A stretch of DNA of 64,000 nt from Pseudosulfitobacter pseudonitzschiae (GCF_900129395.1 NZ_FQVP01000007.1:62001-126000), one strand, 5' to 3'; shown: positions 43,241 through 54,451, counted from the stretch's first letter. Translations and numbers: made by a program. Notes: a model not told the origin generated them from the letters alone.

Positions 43241-44146
43241 TTACCAGTCCGAAGGGCCTTTGTCGGCAAACTCATGGACCAGAAAGTCGATGAACGCGCG
43301 CACTTTGGGCTGGGTGAAGCGGCCGGGAGGATAGACCGCATAGATGCCTTGTGTGTCCATCGGCAGGTCGGGCATTGCATCCTCGACCAGGCCTTTTTCC
43401 ATAGCGTCCGAATACAGGAACGACGGCAGATAAGCGATGCCCAGCCCCGAGATGGCAGCGTTCAACAGCGATTGCCCGTCGTTCACCGACAGCCAGCCCG
43501 CCGTGCGCACCTGACGTTTCTCGCCCGAGGGCGCGGTCAGCTTCCACACGTTGCCCGAAGACTGGTTGGAATAGTGCAGCAGCTTGTGGTTGTTCAGATC
43601 GTCGATCTTTTCGGGTTTGCCGTATTTCTGGAAATAGGCAGGCGAGGCGATCATCCGTTTGGTGGTTTCCGTCAGCTTGCGGGCGCGCAGGGTGCTGTCT
43701 TCCAGCTCGCCGATGCGCACGGCCATGTCGAAACCTTCCGAGATCAGTTCGACATAGCGGTTGTTCAGCACCATGTTGACGGTGATGTCGGGGAAATCTT
43801 CAAGGAAAGAGGACAGGGCAGGCGACAGGTGATTGACGCCAAAGTCAGTCGCCACGCTGATCCGCAACAGGCCGGACGGGGCAGATTGCATCGACGTGAC
43901 CAGCGCATCCGCTTCGCCTGCGTCGTTCAGCACGCGGCGCGCGCGGTCGTAATATGCCAGCCCGATTTCGGTCGGGGACACGCGGCGCGTGGTGCGGTTC
44001 AGCAGCCGCGCACCAAGGCGTGCCTCAAGCGAAGAGACGTGTTTGGAGACGGCCGATTTGGAAATGCCCATCTTCTTGGCCGCATCGGTAAATCCGCCCT
44101 GATCCACGACAGTGGCAAAAGCTTCCATTTCAGTAAGGCGGTCCAT
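43241..44146 (-). CDS. LysR-family transcriptional regulator
   Basis: DNA-binding regulator of 301 residues. The winged helix-turn-helix is MDRLTEMEAFATVVDQGGFTDAAKKMGISKSAVSKHVSSLEARLGARLLNRTTR in parts, followed by the substrate-binding domain. The start at 44146 has AAGGGG upstream; a longer frame exists but adds 41 unrelated residues. LysR proteins usually control a divergent gene, but here the upstream 332 bases carry no divergent gene. The target is not evident. Confidence 0.92.
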   Translation of the reverse strand: MDRLTEMEAFATVVDQGGFTDAAKKMGISKSAVSKHVSSLEARLGARLLNRTTRRVSPTEIGLAYYDRARRVLNDAGEADALVTSMQSAPSGLLRISVATDFGVNHLSPALSSFLEDFPDITVNMVLNNRYVELISEGFDMAVRIGELEDSTLRARKLTETTKRMIASPAYFQKYGKPEKIDDLNNHKLLHYSNQSSGNVWKLTAPSGEKRQVRTAGWLSVNDGQSLLNAAISGLGIAYLPSFLYSDAMEKGLVEDAMPDLPMDTQGIYAVYPPGRFTQPKVRAFIDFLVHEFADKGPSDW

Positions 44147-44478
44147 GCCATCCCCTTTTCTCGGTATTCGGTTTCTGAGAGTGGGTATCGCTGCCAATCG
44201 CGGCAAGATCGGGGCACGGGTGGGATAATCTTGAGGTAATTCCATCAATCGTTTCAGGCGCGGAAACATGAAAACGCTGTGTTTCCGGCACGCGTAATTC
44301 CTGTATCACGCTGAATTATATATTAAAATTATACATACTGCGTTGCGCGTGCAGATCTACCCAAGCGCTACCGGCTGAATAATTGATCTCTTCAGGGTTG
44401 AAACAATCGCACATTGCCGGATTCGATTTTGGCGGCAATTTGCGCCAGCCGCCATCGCCTGAAGCGCGATTCCGTCTG
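44147..44478. other. 332-base intergenic region with hairpins and an A+T-rich core
   Basis: No gene is supported here. It contains a perfect 8-bp inverted repeat CGGAAACA (44261-44268) / TGTTTCCG (44280-44287), an A+T-rich stretch at about 44313-44338 that could hold the lysR promoter, and a 7-bp inverted repeat TGGCGGC (44430-44436) / GCCGCCA (44448-44454) shortly beyond the zntB stop. The last lacks a T-run on the zntB strand. Confidence 0.5.
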
Positions 44479-45417
44479 TCAGATCCACTTGAGCCAGCGC
44501 ATCACGACCAGTGACACCACCGAGACGGCAGCCATGGAAATGCACAGAATCGTAAAGGCTGCGGGGTTGTCGACACCGGGCATTCCGCCCACGTTGACGC
44601 CGAACAGGCCGGTGATGAACCCCAGCGGCAAAAAGATCGCGGCGACGATGCTCAGGATATAGCTGTTGCGATTCTGGGCCTCGGCGGCGCGGGCGTTGTG
44701 GTGGTCGTTGATTGCGGTCAGACGGCCCTGAAGCGAATCCAGCTCTTCCACGGTCAGCATCGCAAGGTTGGCCAGTTCGCGGCGGTGCAGGGGGCTGTTG
44801 CCTGCGGGCGTGTCGGTGGCGGCCAGCGCCATCAGCGCATCGCGTTGCGGTCCCAGATAGCGGCGCAGGCGGATCGCGGTGCGGCGCAGTTCGGCCAGAT
44901 TGTCGGGCAGCGGTGCGTCGTCGTCATCGTGGATGGCGTCCTCCAGGTCGTCGACTTGATCCGCCAGTTCGAACACGGTGTTCTGCACACGTTCGGTCAG
45001 GCGGCTGGCCAGCGCTTCGACAAAGGCGGCGCTGCTGTCGGGGCCTGTACCGGCTTCCAGCGCCTTGCGAATATCCTCGATGGCAAAGACGCGGCGCATG
45101 CGCACGGTGACCACGGTTTGATCGGTCACCCACATCCGCACGGCGACCATCTGGTCAGCAGGTCCGTCAGAGTTCAGGTTCACGCCGCGCAGGTTCAGCA
45201 TCAACCCGTCGTCATGCACATCACAGCGTGGTCGGGTTTCGGTTTGCAACAGGGCACCTGCGGGGATCGGGTGCAGATGCGCGTTGGCCCATTGCGGCAG
45301 TTCAGGGTCTTTCAGGTCGAAATGGAACCAGCGATAACCGCTGACGCCGGTGGGCGATGTGTCGGTCGTGGGGGTCGCGGTTCCGTCGGACAGGATGTCG
45401 TAGATATAGAGGGGCAT
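44479..45417 (-). CDS. zntB: CorA-family zinc transporter ZntB
   Basis: Inner-membrane cation transporter of 312 residues. A large cytoplasmic domain with a long acidic helix ([14 protein letters not shown]) is followed by two C-terminal membrane helices (about 252-272 and 283-304). The pore motif reads GVN in [15 protein letters not shown], the form used by ZntB, where CorA has GMN. It is 3 bases downstream of the ArsR-family regulator gene, so expression may follow that regulator. Confidence 0.9.
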   Translation of the reverse strand: MPLYIYDILSDGTATPTTDTSPTGVSGYRWFHFDLKDPELPQWANAHLHPIPAGALLQTETRPRCDVHDDGLMLNLRGVNLNSDGPADQMVAVRMWVTDQTVVTVRMRRVFAIEDIRKALEAGTGPDSSAAFVEALASRLTERVQNTVFELADQVDDLEDAIHDDDDAPLPDNLAELRRTAIRLRRYLGPQRDALMALAATDTPAGNSPLHRRELANLAMLTVEELDSLQGRLTAINDHHNARAAEAQNRNSYILSIVAAIFLPLGFITGLFGVNVGGMPGVDNPAAFTILCISMAAVSVVSLVVMRWLKWI

Positions 45418-45420
45418 GGG

Positions 45421-46107
45421 TCAGTCCTGTTTCGCAAATGTGGCGTCAAAGGCGGCGCGGCCTTTGGGGGTAAAGCGGATGATGCGGGTGTCCGGCACAC
45501 GCGCGGCCCAGCCAACCGTTTCGAAATGGGTCAGCAGCGCGCGCCCCAGCTTGCCCGCAAGATGCGAGCGTCGCGCGCTCCAGTCCAGACATTCGCGGCA
45601 CATGGGTGCGCGGGATTTTGCAAGGGTTTCAAGGGGCAGGCCAAGGCGCTGCATCAGCTCGGCGCCCTTGGCAGTCAGGTCCAGCCCGTTCGCACCCGTG
45701 GCGATGTGTCCGCCCGATACCAGCGCGCGAAACATCTGCACGCCGGTGTCGCCGGCCAGATGGTTGTAGCAGACCCGCGCGGTGCGCAATTCAATGTCTT
45801 TTGGTCCCTGACGGGTTCGCAGGTGGCCGTGGTTCGCCGCCAGCCCCATCATCGCCTCGATGGTGTGCGCAACCTCTTCGCTGGCCAGCACGAAATAGCG
45901 ATGCCGCCCCTGTTTGCGGCGCAGCAGCAGCCCGCCCTGTTCCAGCTTGGCCAGATGCGACGAGGCGGTGGCCGCGGTCACCCCCGCTTCGGCGGCCAGT
46001 TCGGATGCGGTCAGCGCGCGGCCCGACATCAGCGCCGTCAGGATGTTGGCACGCGCGGGGTCGCCCATCAGCGTGGCGATCTGGGTGAAATCGGGGCCTT
46101 CTTTCAT
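45421..46107 (-). CDS. ArsR-family transcriptional regulator
   Basis: A 228-residue repressor-type regulator. The N-terminal winged helix-turn-helix reads [48 protein letters not shown], followed by [12 protein letters not shown]. The C-terminal 120 residues carry [19 protein letters not shown], a Cys-containing helical region that might sense a ligand. It is followed by zntB after 3 bases and is divergent from the NIPSNAP gene. A 6-6-6 inverted repeat in the divergent region (46113-46130) is a likely operator. Confidence 0.9.
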   Translation of the reverse strand: MKEGPDFTQIATLMGDPARANILTALMSGRALTASELAAEAGVTAATASSHLAKLEQGGLLLRRKQGRHRYFVLASEEVAHTIEAMMGLAANHGHLRTRQGPKDIELRTARVCYNHLAGDTGVQMFRALVSGGHIATGANGLDLTAKGAELMQRLGLPLETLAKSRAPMCRECLDWSARRSHLAGKLGRALLTHFETVGWAARVPDTRIIRFTPKGRAAFDATFAKQD

Positions 46108-46112
46108 AGTTC

Positions 46113-46130
46113 GATGCTAATCAAAGCATC
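46113..46130. promoter_or_regulatory. Candidate ArsR operator
   Basis: Perfect inverted repeat GATGCT-AATCAA-AGCATC. It starts 5 bases upstream of the ArsR-family start and lies about 50 bases before the divergent NIPSNAP gene, so binding could control both directions. Confidence 0.6.
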
Positions 46131-46179
46131 ACCGCCGGGCAATCGCCTATCACGGGATCAGCAAGAAGGAGACCAAACC

Positions 46180-46485
46180 ATGCTGACATGCGTGATCCGC
46201 TATCAGATCGATCCCACGCAACACGATGCCTTTGCGCAATATGCGCGCAACTGGGGGCAGGCGATCCCGCGGTGTGGGGCCGACCTTGTGGGCTATTTCA
46301 CCCCGCACGAGGGGTCGTCAACGCTGGCCTATGGGATCTATCATGTGAAATCGCTGGCCGACTACGAGGCCTATCGGGCACGATTGGCCAGTGATCCGCT
46401 GGGGCAGGAGAATTATGCCTTTGCGCAGGCGCAGAAGTTCCTGCTGCGCGAGGACAGGACGTGGTTGAGAAAGGTATCGGGATGA
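46180..46485 (+). CDS. NIPSNAP family protein
   Basis: A 101-residue dimeric alpha-beta-barrel protein. The start [40 protein letters not shown] and later [16 protein letters not shown] match bacterial NIPSNAP proteins, which have no settled function. AAGGAG precedes the ATG. It overlaps the monooxygenase-like gene by ATGA and lies opposite an ArsR-family gene, which probably regulates both. Confidence 0.87.
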   Translation: MLTCVIRYQIDPTQHDAFAQYARNWGQAIPRCGADLVGYFTPHEGSSTLAYGIYHVKSLADYEAYRARLASDPLGQENYAFAQAQKFLLREDRTWLRKVSG

Positions 46486-46844
46486 TTGCGGTTATATTCG
46501 AAGTTGAACCGGCAGAGGGCAAGCGCGCTGCCTATCTGGACATCGCCGCGGCGATGCGTCCGCTGGTGGACGAGGTCGAGGGGTTTCTGGGTGTCGAGCG
46601 GTTCGAGAGCCTGACGACACCGGGCAAGCTGTTGTCGCTGTCGTTCTTCGAGGACGAGGCGGCGGTGGAACGCTGGCGGACCCTGACCGCGCATCGCGGG
46701 GCGCAGAGCAAGGGGCGGGGCGGTGTCTTTGCCGATTACCGCCTGCGCGTGGCGCATGTGATCCGGGATTACGGGATGTTTGACCGCACGGATGCGCCAG
46801 AGGACAGCCGCGCGGCGCATGGTGGATCGGGGCAAGGCACCTGA
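46482..46844 (+). CDS. Antibiotic biosynthesis monooxygenase-like (ABM) protein
   Basis: A 120-residue protein with a ferredoxin-like ABM fold: [60 protein letters not shown] and a C-terminal [15 protein letters not shown]. Members degrade heme or quinones, or simply scavenge. It is co-transcribed with the NIPSNAP gene by a four-base overlap. The C-terminal 20 residues are low-complexity. Confidence 0.85.
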   Translation: MIAVIFEVEPAEGKRAAYLDIAAAMRPLVDEVEGFLGVERFESLTTPGKLLSLSFFEDEAAVERWRTLTAHRGAQSKGRGGVFADYRLRVAHVIRDYGMFDRTDAPEDSRAAHGGSGQGT

Positions 46845-46885
46845 CGGTGCAGGCGATGTTTCGCGCCTTGCACCTTGTGGCGCGG

Positions 46886-46911
46886 TGAGGGGGCTTTCGG
46901 CCCCCTCATTT
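46886..46911. terminator. Terminator between the ABM gene and fadH
   Basis: TGAGGGGGC (46886-46894) and GCCCCCTCA (46900-46908) form a perfect 9-bp stem with a TTTCG loop followed by TTT. It separates two convergent transcripts and can act on the plus-strand one. Confidence 0.87.
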
Positions 46912-46931
46912 CATAAACCGGAAGAATGCGC

Positions 46932-48989
<2,058 letters not shown>

Positions 48990-49089
48990 CTATTTCGCCC
49001 CAGTTGGGCGGGAAAGTCATGTGCAACGCGGCGTAAGGCAATATATCACGACTTCAATATTGACCCGGCCCAAGCTGCAGGAGAGCACG

Positions 49090-49572
49090 ATGACACCAGA
49101 TGAAATTAACGCGCTGCCATATCGGCGCAATGTGGGCGTGATGCTGGTCAATGCGGCGGGGCAGGTCTGGGTCGGGCAGCGTCATGACCGGTTCCGCGAA
49201 TTCTGGCAGATGCCTCAGGGGGGCGTGGACAAGGGTGAGGATGCGCGCGCCGCCGCCCTGCGTGAGTTGGAAGAAGAGACCGGCATCCCGTCGTCACTGG
49301 TCGAGGTCGAGGCCGAGACCGATGGCTGGTTGCCCTATGATCTGCCGCACGAGGTGGTGCCGGACATCTGGGGCGGCAAATATCGCGGGCAAGAGCAGAA
49401 GTGGTTCCTGTTGCGGTTCAAAGGGTCGGATAAGGATGTGAACATCGCCACCGAGCATCCGGAATTTGTCGCATGGAAATGGGTCGCGCCCGCGCAGGTG
49501 GTGGACGGGATCGTGCCGTTCAAGCGGGATGTTTATGCGGCTGTGTTGGCGGAGTTCGAAGCCTATCTGTGA
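49090..49572 (+). CDS. rppH: RNA pyrophosphohydrolase RppH
   Basis: Nudix hydrolase of 160 residues that removes pyrophosphate from the 5' end of mRNA and triggers decay. It starts [23 protein letters not shown], has [29 protein letters not shown] with the complete Nudix box, and [11 protein letters not shown], all diagnostic for RppH/NudH. AGGAGAG precedes the ATG at 49090. Confidence 0.94.
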   Translation: MTPDEINALPYRRNVGVMLVNAAGQVWVGQRHDRFREFWQMPQGGVDKGEDARAAALRELEEETGIPSSLVEVEAETDGWLPYDLPHEVVPDIWGGKYRGQEQKWFLLRFKGSDKDVNIATEHPEFVAWKWVAPAQVVDGIVPFKRDVYAAVLAEFEAYL

Positions 49573-49575
49573 CGT

Positions 49576-50172
49576 TTAGGGCGCAAAGATCGGCACATGC
49601 GGGGCCAGGGCGGTGTCATACCCTTTGGACACGCGCGGGTCTTCGGCGATTTCGATCTGCTGGCGGATGGGGACAAACCCGGCACGGCGGTAGAATCCCA
49701 GCGCCTGAGGGCTGTCCAGCGTGCAGGTGTGGACGTGAAGCCGGCTGATGGCGCGCGCCCATGCCTGATCGATTGCCACGTCCATCAGGAATCGCCCCGC
49801 ACCTGCACCAATCAGGTCAGAGGTGACACCGAAGAACGCCAGTTCACATTCACCCGCCGTACGGAAATCCAGTTCCAGAAGGGCGGCGTCGGTGCCGTCC
49901 TTGGACAGGGTCCAGATGGCAACATCGTCGTGGTGGACGATTGCGGCCAGGTCCTTGTCGGACATGAAGCGCCGCGAGAACCACAGCCAGTCTTCGCCCA
50001 CCGCCTGAAAGATTTGACGATACCAGTCCAGATCGGGCGTTGCGACGCGGCGCAGGGTCCAGCCGTGGGGGGCGGCGCGTCCCGAAAGGTCGGCGCGGGC
50101 GCGCATTTCCAGATGGGTCACGACCGTGGCGACCTTGCCCGGGGGCACGTCGTGCATGCCGTCGGCCAGCAT
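49576..50172 (-). CDS. GNAT family N-acetyltransferase
   Basis: A 198-residue acetyltransferase with the GNAT core FFGVTSDLIGAGAGRFLMDVAIDQAWARAISRLHVHTCTLDSPQALGFYRRAGFVPI in parts; the loop GAGAGRF is the acetyl-CoA site. The ATG at 50172 overlaps the adenosine kinase stop as ATGA, so it is the third gene of the nth-adenosine kinase-GNAT operon. Substrate unknown. Confidence 0.87.
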   Translation of the reverse strand: MLADGMHDVPPGKVATVVTHLEMRARADLSGRAAPHGWTLRRVATPDLDWYRQIFQAVGEDWLWFSRRFMSDKDLAAIVHHDDVAIWTLSKDGTDAALLELDFRTAGECELAFFGVTSDLIGAGAGRFLMDVAIDQAWARAISRLHVHTCTLDSPQALGFYRRAGFVPIRQQIEIAEDPRVSKGYDTALAPHVPIFAP

Positions 50173-51161
50173 CAGACCAGACCTTCCTTGCGGAATATCT
50201 CCATCATGTCTGCTTCGGGACGGGGGCCGATGTGGCTGATAACTTCGGCGGCACAGGCGTTGCCCATGCGTCCGCAGGTCGCCAGGTCGCGGCTGGTGGA
50301 CAGGCCATACAGGAAGCCGGCGGCAAACTGGTCGCCCGCCCCTGTGGCGTCGACCGGCACGATCTTGGTCACCGGCACGTCCACCCGTTCGCTGTTGCGG
50401 ATCAGAGTGACGCCATCGCCCGAGCGGGTGCAGACCACGGTGGGGCACATGGCGGCGGTCTTGGTCAGCGCCGCCTCGAGGTCGTCTGTCTCGAACAGGG
50501 ATTTGATCTCGGCGGCGTTGCCGATGACGTAGTCCAGTTCCTCGCCGATCATGCGCAGAAAGTCCGCGCGGTGGCGGTCAACGCAGAAGGGGTCGGAAAT
50601 GGCGATGCCGGCCATGCCGCCCGCTGCGCGGGTCAGCCGCGAGGCTTGCAGGAACGCCTGTTTGCCTTCGTCCTTGTCGAACAGATACCCTTCGAGAAAC
50701 ATGATCTTGGCAGCCGAGGCGACAGCGTCGGGCACATCGGCCGGGCCAAGGTCGGTCGAAATGCCCAGATAGGTGTTCATCGACCGTTCGCCATCGGGAG
50801 ATACGAAAATCATCGAGCGTGACGTGGGCAGAGTGCCACCCACCACCGGAGCGTTGACGAACTCGGCGCCGCCGTCCGTCAGGGCGTCGGCATAAAACCG
50901 GCCCAGCGTGTCATCGTTCACCCGCCCGATAAATGCGGTTTTCATCCCCAGCGCCGCGACTCCTGCCACGGTGTTGGCCACCGATCCGCCGGGGGTCTGC
51001 AAGCGATCCTTCATCGCACCATAAAGCACCTCGGCGCGTTCGCGTTCGATCAGCTGCATGATGCCCTTTTCGATGCCCATGTTGCCCAGAAACTGGTCGT
51101 CGGCATGCGAGATGACATCGACAACGGCATTGCCGATGCCAACGAGTTCGTATTGCGTCAT
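50172..51161 (-). CDS. Adenosine kinase, PfkB family
   Basis: Phosphorylates adenosine (or a related nucleoside) to AMP in purine salvage. The 329-residue product has the PfkB signature PVDATGAGDQFAAGFLYGL with the catalytic Asp, the N-terminal GIGNAVVDVIS and GGSVANTVAGVAALG. The combination is typical of the bacterial adenosine kinases of alphaproteobacteria. It overlaps nth upstream and the GNAT gene downstream by four bases each. Confidence 0.88.
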   Translation of the reverse strand: MTQYELVGIGNAVVDVISHADDQFLGNMGIEKGIMQLIERERAEVLYGAMKDRLQTPGGSVANTVAGVAALGMKTAFIGRVNDDTLGRFYADALTDGGAEFVNAPVVGGTLPTSRSMIFVSPDGERSMNTYLGISTDLGPADVPDAVASAAKIMFLEGYLFDKDEGKQAFLQASRLTRAAGGMAGIAISDPFCVDRHRADFLRMIGEELDYVIGNAAEIKSLFETDDLEAALTKTAAMCPTVVCTRSGDGVTLIRNSERVDVPVTKIVPVDATGAGDQFAAGFLYGLSTSRDLATCGRMGNACAAEVISHIGPRPEADMMEIFRKEGLV

Positions 51162-51802
51162 TGGGTCTTGTCCTCGAATTGGCAGAGATCGCGGATGATG
51201 CAGGTGGGGCACTGCGGCTTGCGCGCCTTGCAGTGATAGCGTCCGTGCAGGATCATCCAGTGGTGGGCGTGTTGCTGGAATTCAGCGGGAATGTTGTCTT
51301 CGATGGCGCGCTCGACCGCGTCCACGGTTTTGCCCGGGGCGATGCCGCTGCGGTTGCCCAGACGGAAGATGTGGGTATCGACCGCCTGCGCGGGATAGTT
51401 CCACCACATGTTCAGCACCACGTTGGCCGTCTTGCGCCCCACGCCGGGCAGCGATTGCAGGGCAGCACGGGACGAGGGCACGACGCCGCCGTAATCATCC
51501 ACCAGAATCTGGCTGAGCTTTATCACGTTCTTGGCCTTTTGTCGGAACAGGCCGATGGTTTTGATATGCTCGGTCAGACCCTCAAGCCCCAGGTCCAGCA
51601 TCTTTTGCGGTGTGTCTGCGACGGGGAACAGCGATTTGGTCGCCTTGTTTACGCCCGCATCGGTGGCCTGCGCGCTGAGCGCCACGGCGACCACCAGCGT
51701 ATAGGCGTTGGTGTGATCCAGTTCGCCCTTGGGTTCGGGCTCTGCATCACGGAAACGGTCAAAGATCTGATAGATCGTCTGATAATCAAGCTGTTTTGCC
51801 AT
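51158..51802 (-). CDS. nth: Endonuclease III
   Basis: DNA glycosylase/AP lyase that removes oxidised pyrimidines. The 214-residue product contains the helix-hairpin-helix LPGVGRKTANVVLN with the catalytic Lys, VDTHIFRLGNR with the catalytic Asp, and the [4Fe-4S] pattern C-x6-C-x2-C-x5-C at the end (CKARKPQCPTCIIRDLC). Two adjacent ATG codons at 51805 and 51802 are possible; I prefer the inner one. It heads an operon with adenosine kinase and a GNAT gene. Confidence 0.95.
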   Translation of the reverse strand: MAKQLDYQTIYQIFDRFRDAEPEPKGELDHTNAYTLVVAVALSAQATDAGVNKATKSLFPVADTPQKMLDLGLEGLTEHIKTIGLFRQKAKNVIKLSQILVDDYGGVVPSSRAALQSLPGVGRKTANVVLNMWWNYPAQAVDTHIFRLGNRSGIAPGKTVDAVERAIEDNIPAEFQQHAHHWMILHGRYHCKARKPQCPTCIIRDLCQFEDKTQ

Positions 51803-51950
51803 CATTCCCCTATGCGGGTTTTGCGGCCTGCGGGCAAGTGCGCAAGCTTTGAATCCGAACAATCCTATCGACTGCGTGTCCCTGCGGTCAGGCCACGTTA
51901 AGTTTTGGCCGATATGCGCTGATTTGTGTTTAATATCGGGGCTTTTACAG

Positions 51951-52628
51951 ATGGATACGACGAAACTGCTACAGGATGACCGGATCGACGTGCTGCGCGC
52001 AGCGGCCGTATTGACCAGTTTTGGCCCGGGCACGATGTTGTAAACGGACGAGGGCGAAGTTCCGGTCGAGTGGTTGGACACCCAGCACAAGCTGGTCACA
52101 CGCGACCACGGATTGCAGCCGATCCTGCGCGTCAGCCGCACGCGGCTCTTGCGGTCCGATCTGCAGACTCATCCCGAGTTTGCACCGGTGGTGATTCCGC
52201 CCGATGCCTTTGGCCCGTCGATCCCGGGCCATCACGTGCGCCTGTCACCCAACTCGCTGGTTCTCTACCGGTCGCCGCGGGCCGAGCTATACTATGGCAC
52301 GAACGAGGTGCTGGTGCCCGGTACGGTACTGGCCGACCCGATGCCGCTGCGCCGTCCGGGAGATTCGACCTTTGTTTACACACAGATCCTGATGCAGCGG
52401 CACGAGCTTCTCTGTGTCGAGGGGATGTGGGTCGGGTCGTTGTTCGTGGCAGATTTCAACGCGGTTTGCGCCGACGAGGACCCAAAGATTGCCGCCGCAT
52501 TGGGCGCCGGACCAGCGGTCGCCGCGCGTCCGGTGCTGACACAGGCCGAGGCGCGGGCGCTGGTGGATCAGGATCTGGGCAAGGCACAGCCGGACCTGCT
52601 GCGCGATGCGCCCAAGCACACCCCATGA
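51951..52628 (+). pseudogene. Hint-domain protein gene interrupted by one in-frame TAA
   Basis: One reading frame runs from the ATG at 51951 to 52628 with a single TAA at 52041-52043. Upstream it encodes MDTTKLLQDDRIDVLRAAAVLTSFGPGTML; downstream it continues TDEGEVPVEWLDTQHKLVTRDHG, then a Hint-like domain with HHVRLSPNSLVLYRSP. The stop aligns with the Arg following CFAEGTLI in the intact Hint protein at 5353-6447. A single base change from CAA or AAA would explain it. No second start with a good ribosome site is visible just after the stop. It may be a pseudogene, a strain polymorphism or a sequencing error. Confidence 0.75.
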
Positions 52629-52679
52629 ATGCGCAGCTTTCGGGTCGCAGGACGCGCGGGCGCGCGCTAGATTGGCGGC

Positions 52680-53534
52680 ATGGAACAACACAACGACACA
52701 GAAACCGGTTACCACTATCAGGTCGTGCGGCGCGCGATCGAATTGGTGGATGACAGGGGCAGCGCCCTGACGCTGGACGATCTGGCGGGGGAAATGGGGA
52801 TGAGCCCCGCGCATTTCCAGCGGGTGTTCAGTCGGTGGGTGGGGGTGTCCCCCAAGCGCTATCAGCAGTACCTGGCCTTGGGCCATGCCAAGGCGCTGTT
52901 GGCCAACCGCTTCACCACGCTGGAGGCCGCCCACGCAGCCGGGCTGTCGGGGGGCGGGCGCCTGCACGATCTGTTCCTGCGCTGGGAGGCGATGAGCCCC
53001 GGCGACTATGCCAAGGGCGGTGCGGGCCTGACGATTTTCTGGGGCTGGTTCGAAAGCCCCTTTGGCCCCGCAATCGTCATGGGCACCGAAAAGGGTATTT
53101 GCGGCATGGGCTTTGCCGCCGAAACCGGCGAGGCCGCGGCCCTTGAGGATCTGATCGCACGTTGGCCCGCAGCGCGATTCGTCGAGGACCCGATGCGGCT
53201 GCGGCCCTGGGTCCTGGCGGCCTTTGGTGCGGCGGACGCCAAGCTGAACACCGCGCCGCTGTACCTGATCGGGGCGCCTTTTCAGATCAAGGTGTGGGAG
53301 GCGCTGCTGCGCATCCCGTCGGGCCACGTGACCACCTATTCCGAAATTGCGCAAAGTATCGGAAACCCGCGTGCAGTCCGCGCGGTGGGCACTGCCGTGG
53401 GGCGCAATCCGGTCAGTTGGCTGATCCCGTGCCACCGTGCCCTGCGCAAATCAGGGGGACTGGGCGGCTATCACTGGGGCTTGCCCGTCAAACGGGCGAT
53501 GCTGGCCTATGAATCGGCCCGCGTCGAAGCCTGA
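52680..53534 (+). CDS. Ada-type regulator/methylated-DNA-cysteine methyltransferase (no N-terminal Ada domain)
   Basis: A 284-residue fusion of an AraC-type DNA-binding domain (about residues 14-115, LDDLAGEMGMSPAHFQRVFSRWVGVSPKRYQQY) with an O6-methylguanine-DNA methyltransferase domain. The acceptor Cys251 is in WLIPCHRALR and the helix motif is PSGHVTTYSEIAQSIGNPRAVRAVGTAVGRNP. The zinc-binding N-terminal domain of E. coli Ada, which senses methylphosphotriesters, is absent, so the usual switch for autoinduction is missing. It probably repairs alkylated guanine or thymine and may regulate by its second domain. Confidence 0.92.
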   Translation: MEQHNDTETGYHYQVVRRAIELVDDRGSALTLDDLAGEMGMSPAHFQRVFSRWVGVSPKRYQQYLALGHAKALLANRFTTLEAAHAAGLSGGGRLHDLFLRWEAMSPGDYAKGGAGLTIFWGWFESPFGPAIVMGTEKGICGMGFAAETGEAAALEDLIARWPAARFVEDPMRLRPWVLAAFGAADAKLNTAPLYLIGAPFQIKVWEALLRIPSGHVTTYSEIAQSIGNPRAVRAVGTAVGRNPVSWLIPCHRALRKSGGLGGYHWGLPVKRAMLAYESARVEA

Positions 53535-53582
53535 ACCGTGCCTGTCGCAGATCGTGTCAGGGGGCCGTCGCGCCGTCGCGCC

Positions 53583-53603
53583 GCGCCGTCGGCCGGCGTT
53601 TTT
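53583..53603 (+). terminator. Probable terminator of the ada-like gene
   Basis: CGCCG (53584-53588) and CGGCG (53594-53598) form a short stem with a 5-base loop directly followed by five T residues, about 50 bases after the ada stop. Confidence 0.55.
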
Positions 53604-53671
53604 GGGACAGAAAAGGCAGGCGGGTTATTGCCGAGTTGAAACGCCTCTTATTTTTATAGGGAACCAAGCTA

Positions 53672-53677
53672 TATAAT
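53672..53677 (+). promoter_or_regulatory. Possible -10 element upstream of the OmpA lipoprotein gene
   Basis: A perfect TATAAT in an A+T-rich stretch 56 bases before the start at 53734. No convincing -35 element is found at 16-18 bases upstream; TTGAAA at 53636 is 30 bases away. Tentative. Confidence 0.35.
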
Positions 53678-53733
53678 AAGACGTACATCACAAGATGCCC
53701 TGCCCGAACGGGGCCCAACTTAGGCAGTATGAT

Positions 53734-54402
53734 ATGAACGTTTCGAAAATTTCAATTGCAGCGATCCTGATGGGCAGCATGGCGCTGACCGCTTGTACCG
53801 CTCCGGGCCAACTGGGCGGCAACCCCAACGACCCCAAGCGTAACACCAAAACCGGCGCGCTGGCCGGGGCTGTGTCCGGTGCATTGCTGGGCGCGGCTGT
53901 AAGCGACGATGGCGACCGTGGTGACGGTGCCCTGATCGGCGCCGTTCTGGGCGGTGCCGTGGGTGCAGGTGTCGGCTATAACCTCGACAAGCAAGAGGCA
54001 GAGCTGCGCCGTTCCATGGACAGCAATGTGCAGATCACCAACACCGGCGACCGGTTGATCGTGACCCTGCCGCAGGACATCCTGTTCGCGACAGACAGCT
54101 TTGCCGTGCGTCCGGACCTGCGTGACGATCTGTCGGCGGTTGCGGCCAGCCTGCAACGCTATCCCGGCAGCACCGTGCAGGTGATCGGTCACACCGATAG
54201 CGACGGCGATGCCGCCTATAACCAACAGCTGAGCGAACGCCGGGCGACCGCCGTGTCCGAGGTGCTGTTGCAAAACGGTGTGCCCTATTCGCGGATCCAG
54301 TCGTTTGGCCGCGGTGAATCGCAGCCGGTGGCGACCAACCTGAATGCCGCGGGCAAGGCGCAGAACCGTCGCGTTGAAATCGTGATCTTGCCGAACGCCT
54401 GA
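53734..54402 (+). CDS. OmpA family lipoprotein with glycine-zipper segment
   Basis: A 222-residue outer-membrane lipoprotein. Signal and lipobox are ISIAAILMGSMALTAC. Residues about 43-85 are a glycine-zipper stretch (TGALAGAVSGALLGAAV, GALIGAVLGGAVGAGVGYN) that may insert in a membrane. The OmpA domain follows with LPQDILFATDSFAV, VIGHTDSDGDAAYNQQLSERRA and NAAGKAQNRRVEIVILP, which bind peptidoglycan. The build is that of YiaD/Pal-like proteins. The start at 53734 (MNVSKIS) is preferred to an in-frame ATG 13 codons upstream that has no signal-like sequence. Confidence 0.92.
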   Translation: MNVSKISIAAILMGSMALTACTAPGQLGGNPNDPKRNTKTGALAGAVSGALLGAAVSDDGDRGDGALIGAVLGGAVGAGVGYNLDKQEAELRRSMDSNVQITNTGDRLIVTLPQDILFATDSFAVRPDLRDDLSAVAASLQRYPGSTVQVIGHTDSDGDAAYNQQLSERRATAVSEVLLQNGVPYSRIQSFGRGESQPVATNLNAAGKAQNRRVEIVILPNA

Positions 54403-54451
54403 TCGGTTTTGATCGGGACGATTGCAGGGGGCGTGGCATTGCTGCGCCCTC

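Noticed and set aside
44430-44454. Rho-independent terminator of zntB
   Set aside because: The 7-bp inverted repeat is real but is followed by AAAA, not T residues, on the zntB strand, so I list it only as a hairpin in the intergenic region.
44698-46485. A 595-codon frame running across zntB and the ArsR gene and into the NIPSNAP gene
   Set aside because: Only the last 102 codons match a family and they have their own AAGGAG-ATG start at 46180; the rest is antisense to two well-supported genes.
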